Source: Actinoallomurus soli
Lineage (GTDB): Bacteria; Actinomycetota; Actinomycetes; Streptosporangiales; Streptosporangiaceae
NCBI RefSeq assembly: GCF_024055715.1
Contig: NZ_JAMXMV010000015.1
Coordinates: forward strand, 62,001-126,000
Direction: 5' to 3'
Length of the DNA: 64,000 nucleotides
Shown here: positions 8,548-17,536 of the stretch, one piece after another
Numbering within the stretch: position 1 is the stretch's first letter
How the letters are laid out: each line of letters opens with the position of its first letter
Made by a program: the position numbers and the translations under genes
The notes under the pieces: generated by a model
Databases searched by the model: none
Told to the model about the DNA's origin: nothing
The model's input: the letters and a program-made list of their open reading frames with translations, nothing else

Positions 8548-9297
8548 TCACTCCGGCGCCGGCTGATCGATGAGCCCCGGCAACGCACGCAGCGACGTGA
8601 TCTCATGGCGGGGATCCGGGTCCCCGGGCCGGCGCGCCGCACCGGCCCGGTTGAGCCAGACACCGGCGCCCAACCGGGCGTTCCGGGCGCCGAGGACATC
8701 GGTGGCGAGGCTGTCGCCGACGTGCCACACCGACTGCGGCCCGACGCCCAACCGGCCGAGGGCGAGCTCGAAGATCGCCTGATCCGGCTTCGCGACGCCG
8801 ATCTCGGCGGACACGACGATCTCGTCGAAGTGGCGGTCGAGCCCCGTCGCCGTCAGCTTGTCCCGCTGGGCGTCGGCGGGGCCGTTGGTGACGACGGCCA
8901 GGGCGTCGACGCGCTCCCGGAGGGCGACGAGGACCTCCAGGACATCGTCGAACAGCCGGTAACCGCCCTTACGGTCGCGCACGTAGAGGTCGAGCGCGCG
9001 TTCGGCGAGGAGCTCGCTCTCGCACCCGCACGCCGAGAGGGCGTGCCGCCAGAGCTCTCCCCAGATGGCGCGGGCCTCAGGGGATCCACTCGGCGAGCGC
9101 GCGATGGTCCCCTCGGTCCCTCCCAGGTGGCCGGCGTAGGCACGGGTGTACGCGTCGAACAGCCGATCGGCGTGGAGCTCCGCCGCATCGGCGGTCAGCG
9201 CCGCGCACACCCGGCGTACGGTCGCGTGCCACGCCGCCCGGTCGTAGTCGATGAGCGTCGCGTCGAGGTCGAAGAACACCGCCCGGATCGGCCCCAT
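8548..9297 (-). CDS. HAD-superfamily hydrolase (YjjG/phosphoglycolate phosphatase-like)
   Basis: The 249-residue protein has all four HAD motifs: F-F-D-L-D-A-T-L near residue 8 (D-x-D nucleophile pair kept, Ala where Asn or Gly is common), V-V-T-N-G near 136, the motif III Lys in I-G-V-A-K-P-D near 169, and H-V-G-D-S-L-A-T-D near 195. A helical C1 cap sits between motifs I and II. It should dephosphorylate a small phosphorylated metabolite in the cytoplasm; the substrate is unknown. It may be transcribed with the SDR upstream (33-base gap). Confidence 0.87.
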   Translation of the reverse strand: MGPIRAVFFDLDATLIDYDRAAWHATVRRVCAALTADAAELHADRLFDAYTRAYAGHLGGTEGTIARSPSGSPEARAIWGELWRHALSACGCESELLAERALDLYVRDRKGGYRLFDDVLEVLVALRERVDALAVVTNGPADAQRDKLTATGLDRHFDEIVVSAEIGVAKPDQAIFELALGRLGVGPQSVWHVGDSLATDVLGARNARLGAGVWLNRAGAARRPGDPDPRHEITSLRALPGLIDQPAPE

Positions 9298-9330
9298 CCC
9301 GGCATCCTAGGAGGGATTCGGGAACTCCGG

Positions 9331-10242
9331 TCAGCCCTGCTGGAAGTAGTGCCCCTGCGCCAGATCCTCGAGGAGTCCCGGATGCACCGGCTCCCACCCG
9401 AGCACCTTGCGCGTCACCTCGCTGGAGGTCGGGTTGTCCACTCCCACGGCGGGGCCGAGGAAGGCGAACCGCTCGGCGGCGTCCGACGCGGCGATGCTCG
9501 TCGTGGGGACGCCGACGCCGCGCCCGATGGCCGCCGCGATGTCGCGGAAGGGGATCCCCTCGTCGGCGACCGCGTGCAGCCGGCTTCCGGCCGGCGCGCT
9601 CTCCAGGGCGAGGCGGTACACCCGCGCCGCGTCGAGCGTGTGCACCGAGGGCCACCGGTTGGCCCCGTCCTCCACGTATCCCGACACGCCGGACTGACGG
9701 GCGATGCCGATCAAGATGTGCACGAAGCCGTGCCGGTCGAGCGTGCTGTGCACGATCGGGGGCAGCCGGACGACGGAGGACCGTACGCCGTGCTCGGCGA
9801 GTCCGGTCACGAAGTTCTCCGCGTCGACCCGTGGACCGCTGTCGGCGAAATCGGCCTCGGTGCCCGGTCGCCCGGTGATGCCCGCCGAGATGAGCATGAG
9901 CGTTCCGGAGGTGGTGACGAACGGCTTGCCCGTCCCTTCCAGCCCTGAGGCGAGCGCCTTGATGGCGGCGAGGTCGGCGGCGACCGCAGCGGCCATATCG
10001 CCGGCCCCCATCAGGTCGTGCTTGAAAGCGAGGTGGATGACGCCGTCGGCCGCCGCGGCGGCCTCGCGCAGCCCGTCGAGATCGTCCAGGTCGCCGCGCC
10101 GCACCTCGGCGCCGGCGGCCGTGAGCGCCTCGGCCGAGCCGTCCGAACGCGCCAGCCCCACGACCTGATGCCCCGCCTGCAGCAGCTCCGGCACGACCGC
10201 CGAGCCCATGTGCCCCGACGCTCCGGTCACGAAAACACGCAT
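9331..10242 (-). CDS. NAD-dependent epimerase/dehydratase-type extended SDR
   Basis: The 303-residue protein begins M-R-V-F-V-T-G-A-S-G-H-M-G, the extended-SDR G-x-x-G-x-x-G cofactor loop, with R-G-D-L-D-D near residue 50 and D-G-V-I-H-L-A near 67. The usual YxxxK is not evident, placing it among atypical SDRs. ATG 10242 is supported by GAGGAGGG just upstream; a longer reading from 10272 lacks a site. It is divergent from a TetR gene over a paired operator, so I infer that TetR represses it and that an NAD(P)-linked small-molecule substrate is the inducer. Confidence 0.82.
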   Translation of the reverse strand: MRVFVTGASGHMGSAVVPELLQAGHQVVGLARSDGSAEALTAAGAEVRRGDLDDLDGLREAAAAADGVIHLAFKHDLMGAGDMAAAVAADLAAIKALASGLEGTGKPFVTTSGTLMLISAGITGRPGTEADFADSGPRVDAENFVTGLAEHGVRSSVVRLPPIVHSTLDRHGFVHILIGIARQSGVSGYVEDGANRWPSVHTLDAARVYRLALESAPAGSRLHAVADEGIPFRDIAAAIGRGVGVPTTSIAASDAAERFAFLGPAVGVDNPTSSEVTRKVLGWEPVHPGLLEDLAQGHYFQQG

Positions 10243-10264
10243 GGTGAGCCCTCCTCGGGCGAGT

Positions 10265-10315
10265 GATGTCACCTGGTGCCATCACCATAGCAGAGGCATG
10301 ACACCAGGTGACATC
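10265..10315. promoter_or_regulatory. Paired TetR operator between SDR and tetR
   Basis: Two 17-base palindromes, ATGTCACCTGGTGCCAT (10266-10282) and ATGACACCAGGTGACAT (10298-10314), both fit ATGnCACCnGGTGnCAT. Their outer 14 bases also make a perfect inverted repeat with each other. They cover the gap in front of both divergent genes. Confidence 0.75.
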
Positions 10316-10330
10316 GACTAGTCTTCTCCC

Positions 10331-10897
10331 ATGGGGAGATGGCGGCCGGACGCGCGGGCGCGGCTGCAGGAGGCGGCCATGGCCCTCTACGGCGAGCGCG
10401 GGTACGACGAGACGACCGTCGCGGAGATCGCGGAACGCGCGGGGCTGACGAAACGCACGTTCTTCCGCTACTTCACGGACAAGCGCGAGGTCCTGTTCTG
10501 GAACTCGGATCTCCTGGAGCAGCAGATGGTGGCCGCCATCGAGGCCGCCCCTACGTCCGCCCCGCCTCTCGACCTGATCGGCGCGGCGCTGGACGCCGCC
10601 GCCGTCCGGTTCGAAGAGAGCCGTGAGTTCGCCGGCCTGCGGCACCGGATCGTCGCCTCGAGTCCCGAGCTCCAGGAACGCGAGCTGATCAAGGCCAGGT
10701 CGATGGCCACCGCCATGACGCGGGCACTGTGCGCCCGGGGAGCCGGCGACACCGCCGCCGCCCTCACCGCCCTCATGTGCACGACCGTCATGCACGTCGC
10801 CTTCGAGCAGTGGGTCGACGACCCGGACCGGACGCCGTTCCAGCAGCTCGCCAAGGACGCCCTGGCGCAGCTCCGGGAGCTCACCGCCGCGGGCTGA
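10331..10897 (+). CDS. TetR-family regulator of the adjacent SDR
   Basis: The 188-residue protein has a canonical N-terminal HTH (Y-G-E-R-G-Y-D-E-T-T-V-A-E-I-A-E-R-A-G-L-T-K-R-T-F-F-R, near residues 20-46) and an all-helical ligand domain. No ribosome site is visible within 12 bases of the ATG, and the start lies 16 bases from the operator, so a leaderless transcript is possible. It probably represses itself and the divergent SDR. Its end faces the paaR-like gene with a five-base gap. Confidence 0.88.
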   Translation: MGRWRPDARARLQEAAMALYGERGYDETTVAEIAERAGLTKRTFFRYFTDKREVLFWNSDLLEQQMVAAIEAAPTSAPPLDLIGAALDAAAVRFEESREFAGLRHRIVASSPELQERELIKARSMATAMTRALCARGAGDTAAALTALMCTTVMHVAFEQWVDDPDRTPFQQLAKDALAQLRELTAAG

Positions 10898-10902
10898 TCC
10901 CG

Positions 10903-11577
10903 TCAGCCGGTCGGGCGGGTGCGGAGGCCGTCGAAGGCGACCTTGGCGACGGCGTCCGCGAGGTCGGGGCCGCCGATGTGGCCCTGCGGGCGGTACCACT
11001 CGATCAGCGAGTTGACCATGCCGAACAGCAGACGGGCGGTGGTGGCCGGATCGACGTCGCTCCGCAGGTCGCCGTCGGCGACGGCGTCGGCGACGAGCCC
11101 GGCGACGATGCGGTCGAACTCCCGCCGCCGTTCGAGGGCGTCCCGCTCGACCTGGGTGTTGCCGCGCACCCGCAGCAGGAGCGTGACGAAGGGCAGCCGG
11201 CCCACCAGGACCGTCACACTGCCCCGTACGAGGTGCTCCAGGCGGTCGACCGCCCGCCCGGGGACGGAGTCCAGCTCGTCGGCCAGCGCGAAGAGCCCGT
11301 CGAGGGCGCGATCGACGGCCAGCCGCAGCAGCTCCTGCTTGCCCGGGACGTGGTGGTAGATCGCGGCCTTGGTGACGCCGAGCTCGCGAGCGAGGTCGTC
11401 CATGCTCGTGCCGTCGAAGCCGCGCTCGTTGAACAGGGCGACCGCGACCCGCAGCAGGGACTCCCGGTCATGGCCGGGCCGGCCGCGCCTGGTCCGCCGC
11501 GCTCCGGGCGGCGTGCCCGACGGTGCGGCCGATGGCGTGGTCGCACGGTCAGCCGGTCGTCCCCTTCCCTCCGCCAT
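10903..11577 (-). CDS. paaR: PaaR-like TetR-family repressor of the phenylacetate operon
   Basis: The 224-residue protein has a basic N-terminal tail, then a TetR HTH near residues 43-72 ([29 protein letters not shown]). ATG 11577 is the sensible start; the frame stays open far upstream but only as antisense to paaZ. It is divergent from paaZABCDE over 63 bases containing a likely operator. TetR-type PaaR proteins of actinobacteria respond to phenylacetyl-CoA, so the assignment rests on family and position. Confidence 0.8.
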   Translation of the reverse strand: MAEGRGRPADRATTPSAAPSGTPPGARRTRRGRPGHDRESLLRVAVALFNERGFDGTSMDDLARELGVTKAAIYHHVPGKQELLRLAVDRALDGLFALADELDSVPGRAVDRLEHLVRGSVTVLVGRLPFVTLLLRVRGNTQVERDALERRREFDRIVAGLVADAVADGDLRSDVDPATTARLLFGMVNSLIEWYRPQGHIGGPDLADAVAKVAFDGLRTRPTG

Positions 11578-11598
11578 GGTCGCACGGTAGCATGAATT

Positions 11599-11616
11599 AC
11601 CTACCATTCGGTCAGT
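11599..11616. promoter_or_regulatory. Candidate PaaR operator
   Basis: ACCTACCATTCGGTCAGT is an imperfect inverted repeat (ACnnACC against CGGTnAGT) placed between paaR and paaZ. It resembles, from memory, the ACTnACCG/CGGTnAGT arms described for actinobacterial PaaR. Confidence 0.5.
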
Positions 11617-11640
11617 TAATCGATCCTGGAGGCCGGCTCC

Positions 11641-13692
11641 ATGACCGCACTGCACAGCTACGTCGGCGGCCGGTGGCAGGCGCCGACGGGCGAGGGCATC
11701 CCGCTGCACGACGCGGCGACCGGCGAGGAGATCGCCCGCGTCTCCACGGCGGGGATCGACATGGCCGCCGCCCTGGAGTACGGCCGCCGCGTCGGCGGTC
11801 CGGCGCTGCGCGAGCTCACCTTCCACCAGCGCGCCGCCCTGCTGAAGGCGCTGGCCTCGCACATGCGCGAGCACCGCGAGGAGCTGTACGCGCTGTCGGC
11901 CCGGACCGGCGCCACGCTGAACGACTCGCGCTTCGACGTCGACGGCGGCATCGGCGTGCTGTTCGCGTACGCGAGCCGGGGCCGCCGCGAGCTGCCGAAC
12001 GACACCGTCTACGTCGAGGGCCCGGTCGAGCCGCTCGGCAAGGGCGGCACCTTCGTCGGGCAGCACGTCTGCACCCCGCTGCGCGGCGTCGCCGTCCAGA
12101 TCAACGCCTTCAACTTCCCCGTGTGGGGGCCGCTGGAGAAGCTCGCCCCCGCGTTCCTGGCCGGGATGCCCAGCCTGATCAAGCCGGCGGAGCAGACCGC
12201 GTACCTCACCGAGCGGCTGGTCCGGCTGATCGTCGACTCCGGCCTGCTGCCGGAGGGCGCCGTGCAGCTCGTCTGCGGCCCGCCCGGCGACCTGCTCGAC
12301 CACGTGACCGACCAGGACCTGGTCGCGTTCACCGGCTCGGCCGCCACCGCGCGCAAGCTCCGCGCGCACCCGGCGATCGTCCGCGAGGCGGTGCGGTTCA
12401 CCGCCGAGGCCGACTCGCTGAACTGCTCGATCCTCGGGCCGGACGCCCGGCCCGGCACGCCCGAGTTCGACCTGTACGTCAAGCAGCTCGTCACCGAGAT
12501 GACGGTCAAGGCCGGGCAGAAGTGCACCGCGATCCGGCGGGCCCTCGTCCCGGCCGAGCTGATGGACGACGTCGCGGCGGCGGTCCGCGAGCGGCTGGCC
12601 AAGGTCACCGTCGGCGACCCGTCGCGCGAGGACGTGCGGATGGGCGCCCTGGCGAGCCTCGACCAGCGGGAGGAGGTCCGCCGGGCGGTCAAGGCCCTGC
12701 GCGGCGCCGCGACATTGATCTTCGGCGACCCCGACCACGTCGAGGTGGTCGGCGCCGACGCCGACCGGGGCGCGTTCGTCTCGCCCATGCTGCTGCGCTG
12801 CGACGACCCGGACCGCACCGAGCCGCACGAGGTGGAGGCGTTCGGGCCGGTGTCGACGCTCCTGCCGTACGACTCGGCGGAGCGGGCGATCGAGCTGGCC
12901 GCGCGCGGCCGGGGCAGCCTCGCCGGGTCGGTGGTCACCGCCGACACCGGCTTCGCCCGGGAGATCGTGCTCGGCCTCGCTCCGTGGCACGGCCGGATCC
13001 TCGTCCTCGATCGCGACGACGCGAAGGAGTCCACCGGGCACGGCTCGCCGCTGCCCGGCCTCGTCCACGGCGGGCCCGGCCGCGCGGGCGGCGGCGAGGA
13101 GATGGGCGGCCTGCGCGGCGTGCTGCACCACATGCAGCGCACCGCCGTCCAGGCCGACCCGGCGACGCTGAGCGCGGTGACCGGCCGCTGGGTCGCCGGC
13201 GCGCCGCGGCGTACGCACGTGTCCGGCACCGGCGAGGGCGTGCACCCGTTCCGCAAGTCCCTGGCGGAGCTGCGGGTCGGCGATGCGGTGACCGCCGGGC
13301 CCCGCACGGTCACGCTGGAGGACATCGACCACTTCGCGGAGTTCACCGGCGACACGTTCTACGCGCACACCGACGAGGAGGCGGCGAAGGCGAACCCGCT
13401 GTTCGGCGGGATCGTCGCGCACGGCTACCTGGTGGTGTCGCTGGCCGCGGGGCTGTTCGTCTCCCCCGAGCCGGGGCCCGTCCTGGCCAACTACGGCCTG
13501 GAGAACCTCCGGTTCCTCACTCCCGTCAAGCCGGGCGACGAGCTGACCGTGACGCTGACCGCCAAGCAGATCACCCCACGGGCGAACGCCGACTACGGCG
13601 AGGTGCGCTGGGACGCCGACGTGACCAACCAGACCGGCGAGTCGGTGGCCAAGTACGACGTGCTGACCCTGGTGGCGAAGGAGGCCTCATGA
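11641..13692 (+). CDS. paaZ: PaaZ: oxepin-CoA hydrolase / 3-oxo-5,6-didehydrosuberyl-CoA semialdehyde dehydrogenase
   Basis: The 683-residue fusion has an N-terminal aldehyde dehydrogenase (residues about 1-520) and a C-terminal MaoC-like hot-dog hydratase (about 535-683). The general base Glu256 (F-T-A-E-A-D-S) and nucleophile Cys295 (A-G-Q-K-C-T-A) are present. The hydratase has F[13 protein letters not shown], with the usual Asp and His. It opens the oxepin-CoA ring and oxidises the resulting aldehyde in phenylacetate breakdown. GGAGG precedes the ATG and the stop overlaps paaA (ATGA). It is the first gene of the operon under the PaaR-like repressor. Confidence 0.96.
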   Translation: MTALHSYVGGRWQAPTGEGIPLHDAATGEEIARVSTAGIDMAAALEYGRRVGGPALRELTFHQRAALLKALASHMREHREELYALSARTGATLNDSRFDVDGGIGVLFAYASRGRRELPNDTVYVEGPVEPLGKGGTFVGQHVCTPLRGVAVQINAFNFPVWGPLEKLAPAFLAGMPSLIKPAEQTAYLTERLVRLIVDSGLLPEGAVQLVCGPPGDLLDHVTDQDLVAFTGSAATARKLRAHPAIVREAVRFTAEADSLNCSILGPDARPGTPEFDLYVKQLVTEMTVKAGQKCTAIRRALVPAELMDDVAAAVRERLAKVTVGDPSREDVRMGALASLDQREEVRRAVKALRGAATLIFGDPDHVEVVGADADRGAFVSPMLLRCDDPDRTEPHEVEAFGPVSTLLPYDSAERAIELAARGRGSLAGSVVTADTGFAREIVLGLAPWHGRILVLDRDDAKESTGHGSPLPGLVHGGPGRAGGGEEMGGLRGVLHHMQRTAVQADPATLSAVTGRWVAGAPRRTHVSGTGEGVHPFRKSLAELRVGDAVTAGPRTVTLEDIDHFAEFTGDTFYAHTDEEAAKANPLFGGIVAHGYLVVSLAAGLFVSPEPGPVLANYGLENLRFLTPVKPGDELTVTLTAKQITPRANADYGEVRWDADVTNQTGESVAKYDVLTLVAKEAS

Positions 13693-14627
13693 CCGTCGTG
13701 GCCGAGGAGAGCCTCGAACGGCACTTCGAGCACACGATCGAGCGGGACCAGCGGATCGAGCCGCGCGACTGGATGCCGGACGCCTACCGGGCCACGATGA
13801 TCCGGCAGATCGCGCAGCACGCGCACTCGGAGATCATCGGCATGCAGCCGGAGGGCGACTGGATCACCCGGGCGCCCTCGCTGCGGCGCAAGGCGATCCT
13901 GCTCGCCAAGGTGCAGGACGAGGCGGGCCACGGCCTGTACCTCTACTCCGCCGCCGAGACCCTGGGCGTCGACCGGGCCGACCTGACGACCCGGCTGATC
14001 GAGCGGCGGCAGAAGTACTCCTCGATCTTCAACTACCCGACGCTCACGTACGCCGACGTCGGGGTGATCGGCTGGCTCGTCGACGGGGCCGCGATCTGCA
14101 ACCAGGTGCCGCTGTGCCGCAGCTCGTACGGCCCGTACGCCCGCGCGATGATCCGCATCTGCAAGGAGGAGTCGTTCCACCAGCGGCAGGGCTATGAGCT
14201 GCTGATGACGATGATGCGCGGCACCGGCGCCCAGCGGGCCATGGTCCAGGACGCGGTGGACCGCTGGTGGTGGCCGAGCCTGATGATGTTCGGGCCGCCC
14301 GACGCGGACTCGCCGAACACCGCGCAGTCGATGGCCTGGAAGATCAAGCGGCACACCAACGACGAACTGCGCCAGCGGTTCGTCGACATGACGGTGCCGC
14401 AGGCCGAGGCGCTGGGCGTCACGCTCCCCGACCCCGACCTGAGGTGGAACGCCGAGCGCGGCCACCACGACTTCGGCCCGATCGACTGGGACGAGTTCAA
14501 GCGGGTACTGCGCGGCGACGGCCCGTGCAACGCCGAGCGCGTCGCCCGGCGCCGCCGCGCTCACGAGGAGGGCGCGTGGGTCCGCGAGGCCGCCGCCGCC
14601 CACGCCGCGAAGCGGAGGGACCGATGA
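13689..14627 (+). CDS. paaA: Phenylacetyl-CoA epoxidase catalytic subunit PaaA
   Basis: The 312-residue subunit carries the di-iron bacterial multicomponent monooxygenase pattern: E[12 protein letters not shown] near residue 75, where Glu/His ligands sit, and [13 protein letters not shown] near 155. [15 protein letters not shown] near 45 is typical of PaaA. With PaaC it forms the core that epoxidises the ring of phenylacetyl-CoA, taking electrons from PaaE. It overlaps paaZ by four bases and paaB by four bases. Confidence 0.97.
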   Translation: MTVVAEESLERHFEHTIERDQRIEPRDWMPDAYRATMIRQIAQHAHSEIIGMQPEGDWITRAPSLRRKAILLAKVQDEAGHGLYLYSAAETLGVDRADLTTRLIERRQKYSSIFNYPTLTYADVGVIGWLVDGAAICNQVPLCRSSYGPYARAMIRICKEESFHQRQGYELLMTMMRGTGAQRAMVQDAVDRWWWPSLMMFGPPDADSPNTAQSMAWKIKRHTNDELRQRFVDMTVPQAEALGVTLPDPDLRWNAERGHHDFGPIDWDEFKRVLRGDGPCNAERVARRRRAHEEGAWVREAAAAHAAKRRDR

Positions 14628-15019
14628 GCGAGCGCGCGTCGTCTGGACTGAGGAGCGCCGGGAGCGAAGCGACCAGAGCGACGAGGGAAGACGACGCGTT
14701 GGGCGCTCGCTCACCGCGCTCGCGGAGCGAGCGCAATCCGGCAGGGAGCGATCTGTACGAGGTGTTCGTGCGCGGGAAGCGCGGGCTCAACCACGTCCAC
14801 GTCGGCTCACTGCACGCGCCGGACGACGAGATGGCCCTGCGCAACGCACGGGACCTGTACACCCGCCGCAACGAGGGCGTGAGCATCTGGGTGGTGAAGG
14901 CGTCGCACATCGCGGCGTCCAGCCCCGACGAGAAGGACCCGTTCTTCGCGCCGTCGGCGGACAAGGTCTACCGGCACCCGACCTTCTACGACATCCCCGA
15001 CGACGTGCCGCACATGTGA
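14624..15019 (+). CDS. paaB: Phenylacetyl-CoA epoxidase subunit PaaB with repeat-derived N-terminal extension
   Basis: The 131-residue protein contains a complete PaaB core from about residue 43: [22 protein letters not shown], then the conserved [14 protein letters not shown] and a C-terminal [10 protein letters not shown]. PaaB proteins are normally about 90-100 residues. The first 40 residues are encoded by the GAGCGAGCG-type repeat and are low-complexity Ser/Arg/Glu/Ala. ATG 14624 overlaps the paaA stop. An internal start is possible, but I see no ATG or GTG with a good site just before the core. PaaB bridges the PaaAC heterodimers. Confidence 0.92.
   Translation: MSERASSGLRSAGSEATRATREDDALGARSPRSRSERNPAGSDLYEVFVRGKRGLNHVHVGSLHAPDDEMALRNARDLYTRRNEGVSIWVVKASHIAASSPDEKDPFFAPSADKVYRHPTFYDIPDDVPHM
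14625..14745 (+). repeat. Expanded GAGCGAGCG repeat, copy 3, inside paaB 5' end
   Basis: The repeat starts at the paaA stop (TGAGCGAGCG) and continues with clusters of GAGCGA/GCGACC. It ends in a perfect ten-base hairpin, GCGCTCGCTC at 14703-14712 against GAGCGAGCGC at 14725-14734, with inner CGCG pairing. It stays in frame with paaB. Confidence 0.7.
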
Positions 15020-15029
15020 TCGGAGCGTC

Positions 15030-15896
15030 ATGTCCTTCGACAACGTCTACGAGGCCCTGAGCGGCGACGGCGACGCGCGGTGGGCCTTCGGTACCGGGTT
15101 CGCCGACCCCCTCGCCGGCGTCGACACCACCGTCCCGCCGGACGTCGACCCCGCCGACCTGGCCGCCTACTGCCTCATGCTCGGCGACGACGCCCTGGTC
15201 ATGTCGCACCGGCTGCAGGAGTGGTGCACGAACGCGCCCGACCTGGAGGAGGAGGTCGCGCTCGCCAACATCGGGCTCGACCTGCTCGGCCAGACCCGCA
15301 TGCTGTACGCCCGCGCGGGCCACGCCGACGGCACCGGCCGCGGCGAGGACGCCTACGCCTACTTCCGCGAGCCGGAGGAGTTCGCGAACGTACGGCTCGC
15401 CGAGACGCCGCGCGGCGACTTCGGCGACCTGATCGCCAAGCTGCTGGTGTTCGCGACCTGGCGGCTCGCGCTGCTGCAGCGACTGATCCCCTCCCGCGAC
15501 CCGGTCCTCGCCGCGATCGCCGCCAAGGGCGTCAAGGAGGTCGCCTACCACCGCGACCACGCCGCCCAGTGGGCCGTGCGCCTCGGCGACGGCACCGACG
15601 AGTCGCACCGGCGGATGCAGGCCGGGCTCGACCGGCTCTGGCCGCTGGTCGGCGAGCTGTTCACGCCGCACGAGGTCGAGGAGCGCCTGGCCCGCGCGGG
15701 CGTCGCCGCCGACCCGGCCGGCCTGCGCGCCGAGTTCGACGCCGTACTCGACCAGGTGCTCACGGCGGCGACCCTGCGCCGTCCCGAAGCGCCGCTGGAG
15801 CCGGGCGGGCGGCGCGGCACGCACACCGAGGCCCTCGCGCCGCTGCTCGCCGAGCTGCAGAGCGTGGCCCGCGCGCTCCCGGAGGCGACGTGGTGA
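15030..15896 (+). CDS. paaC: Phenylacetyl-CoA epoxidase structural subunit PaaC
   Basis: The 288-residue ferritin-like subunit has D-D-A-L-V-M-S-H-R-L-Q-E-W near residue 52, E-E-E-V-A-L-A-N-I-G-L-D-L-L-G-Q near 72 and the K-E-V-A-Y-H-R-D-H-A block near 170, all typical of PaaC. It pairs with PaaA and stabilises the oxygenase but is not itself the main catalytic subunit. Its last codons overlap the GTG start of paaD. Confidence 0.96.
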   Translation: MSFDNVYEALSGDGDARWAFGTGFADPLAGVDTTVPPDVDPADLAAYCLMLGDDALVMSHRLQEWCTNAPDLEEEVALANIGLDLLGQTRMLYARAGHADGTGRGEDAYAYFREPEEFANVRLAETPRGDFGDLIAKLLVFATWRLALLQRLIPSRDPVLAAIAAKGVKEVAYHRDHAAQWAVRLGDGTDESHRRMQAGLDRLWPLVGELFTPHEVEERLARAGVAADPAGLRAEFDAVLDQVLTAATLRRPEAPLEPGGRRGTHTEALAPLLAELQSVARALPEATW

Positions 15897-16393
15897 CCAC
15901 GGTGACGGACGCGCGGGCGGTGGCCGAGACGGTCACCGACCCGGAGCTGCCCATGCTCACGCTCGCCGACCTCGGCGTGCTGCGCGACGTGACCGAGGAG
16001 GACGGCCGGGTCGTCGTGACCATCACCCCGACCTACTCCGGCTGCCCCGCGATGGACGCCATGCGCGCCGACCTGATCCGCGCGCTGCGCGCGGCGGGCC
16101 ACGAGCAGGTCGAGGTGCGCACGGTGCTGCACCCGCCGTGGAGCACCGACTGGATCAGCGCGGCGGGCCGCCGCAGGCTCGCCGAGGCCGGCATCGCGCC
16201 GCCCGGCGCCGCCCCGCGCCGCGCGGAGGGGCCGATCCCGCTCGCCCTCGGCCCGACCGTGCTCACGGTCCGGTGCCCGCGCTGCGGGTCCGCCGACACC
16301 GAGGAGACCTCGGCGTTCGGCGCGACCGCGTGCCGGGCGCTGCGCCGGTGCCGTGCCTGTCTCGAACCGTTCGAGCACGTCAAGGAGATCTAG
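15893..16393 (+). CDS. paaD: PaaD: Fe-S maturation (MIP18/SufT-like) protein of the epoxidase
   Basis: The 166-residue protein has an N-terminal DUF59/MIP18 domain (V-T-D-P-E-L-P-M-L-T-L-A-D-L-G near residue 13 and Y-S-G-C-P-A-M-D near 46). A C-terminal zinc-ribbon-like C-P-R-C-G-S ... C-R-R-C-R-A-C follows. GTG 15893 overlaps the paaC stop. PaaD proteins are thought to help assemble the iron centre of the epoxidase or the PaaE iron-sulfur cluster. Confidence 0.94.
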   Translation: MTTVTDARAVAETVTDPELPMLTLADLGVLRDVTEEDGRVVVTITPTYSGCPAMDAMRADLIRALRAAGHEQVEVRTVLHPPWSTDWISAAGRRRLAEAGIAPPGAAPRRAEGPIPLALGPTVLTVRCPRCGSADTEETSAFGATACRALRRCRACLEPFEHVKEI

Positions 16394-17482
16394 GTGACCG
16401 TCAGCACACCGGCGCCCGCGCGGGCGCGCGGAGGGTTCCACCGGCTGCGGGTCGCGTCGGTGGAGCGGCTGTGCGCCGACGCGGTGGCGGTGACGTTCGA
16501 CGTCCCGCCGGAGCTCGGTGACGTGTACGTCTTCCGCGCGGGCCAGTCGCTGACGCTGCGCCGTGAGGTCGGCGGCCGGGAGGAGCGGCGGTCGTACTCC
16601 ATCTGTGCGGCCGAGGGCGCCGCCCCGCGTGTCGGCGTCCGCGAGGTCCCGGACGGGCTGTTCTCCTCCTGGCTCGTACGGCGGGTGCGCCCCGGCGACG
16701 AGATCGAGGTCGGCCCGCCGACCGGTGGATTCACGCCCGGCGACGAGACGGCGGGGCACCACGTGTTCGTCGCCGCCGGATCCGGCATCACGCCGATCCT
16801 GTCGATCGCCGCCACGGTCCTGCGCGACCCGGCGGCCACCGCGACCCTGCTGTACGCGAACCGGCGCGCGGACACCGTGATGTTCGCCGACGAGCTGGCC
16901 GACCTGAAGGACCGCCACCTCGACCGCCTGGAGCTCGTTCACGTCCTGTCCCGCGAGCCGCTGGAGACCGAGCTGTTCACCGGGCGGCTGGACGCGGCCA
17001 AGTTCACCGCGCTGCGCGCGCTGCTGCCCCCGCTCGCGGACGTCGCGCACTGGTGGCTGTGCGGCCCGTACGCGATGGTCGAGGACCTGCGGGCCGTGCT
17101 CGACCAGGAGGGCGTCCCGGCGGGCCGGGTCCACCGGGAGCTGTTCTTCGTCGACGACGTGCCGCCCGTGCCGGTCCGCCACGAGGACGCCGCGCCCGAC
17201 GGCGCCACCAGCGAGGTGACGATCCTCCTGGACGGCCGCGCGACGACGGCCGCCGTGCCGCGCGACACCCCGCTGCTGGATGCGATGCAGCGGGTCCGGC
17301 CCGACCTGCCGTTCGCCTGCAAGGGCGGTGTCTGCGGCACCTGCCGGGCCAGGGTCACCGACGGCAAGGTCCACATGCGGCGCAACTTCGCCCTGGAGGA
17401 GTCGGAGGTCGACGCCGGATTCGTGCTCACCTGCCAGTCGACACCGCTGTCCGACCGCGTCGGCCTCGACTACGACGCCTAG
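16394..17482 (+). CDS. paaE: PaaE: NAD(P)H-dependent ferredoxin-type reductase of the epoxidase
   Basis: The 362-residue protein has an FAD-binding R-R-S-Y-S-I-C block near residue 64, an NAD-binding A-A-G-S-G-I-T-P-I block near 131 and a plant-type [2Fe-2S] domain at the C-terminus. The cluster ligands are C-K-G-G-V-C-G-T-C near 309 with a later T-C-Q-S. It passes electrons from NADPH to PaaA. The GTG start directly follows the paaD stop. The TAG stop is the left CTAG of the structured element that ends the operon. PaaG, PaaJ, PaaH, PaaF, PaaK and PaaI are not in this window. Confidence 0.96.
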   Translation: MTVSTPAPARARGGFHRLRVASVERLCADAVAVTFDVPPELGDVYVFRAGQSLTLRREVGGREERRSYSICAAEGAAPRVGVREVPDGLFSSWLVRRVRPGDEIEVGPPTGGFTPGDETAGHHVFVAAGSGITPILSIAATVLRDPAATATLLYANRRADTVMFADELADLKDRHLDRLELVHVLSREPLETELFTGRLDAAKFTALRALLPPLADVAHWWLCGPYAMVEDLRAVLDQEGVPAGRVHRELFFVDDVPPVPVRHEDAAPDGATSEVTILLDGRATTAAVPRDTPLLDAMQRVRPDLPFACKGGVCGTCRARVTDGKVHMRRNFALEESEVDAGFVLTCQSTPLSDRVGLDYDA

Positions 17483-17536
17483 GGCATGTGTCAGAGTCCC
17501 GTCCGTAGGACAGCGGGGCTTCGCGACAGGCCCTAG
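17479..17536. terminator. Bidirectional hairpin element between paaE and CDF genes, MITE-like
   Basis: The element is bounded by CTAG on both sides (17479-17482 and 17533-17536), which supply the stop codons of paaE and the facing CDF gene. Inside are GGGC/GCCC ends and a central stem AGTCCCGTCC - GTA - GGAC(AGC)GGGGCT at 17495-17520. It probably ends transcription from both sides. The near-matching terminal repeats and CTAG flanks also fit a tiny non-autonomous transposon remnant. Confidence 0.6.

Noticed and set aside
11578-13422. Long upstream extension of the PaaR-like frame
   Set aside because: It is only antisense to paaZ; the HTH protein needs no more than the ATG at 11577.
15545-17374. 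609-residue minus-strand frame across paaCDE
   Set aside because: Antisense shadow without family blocks.
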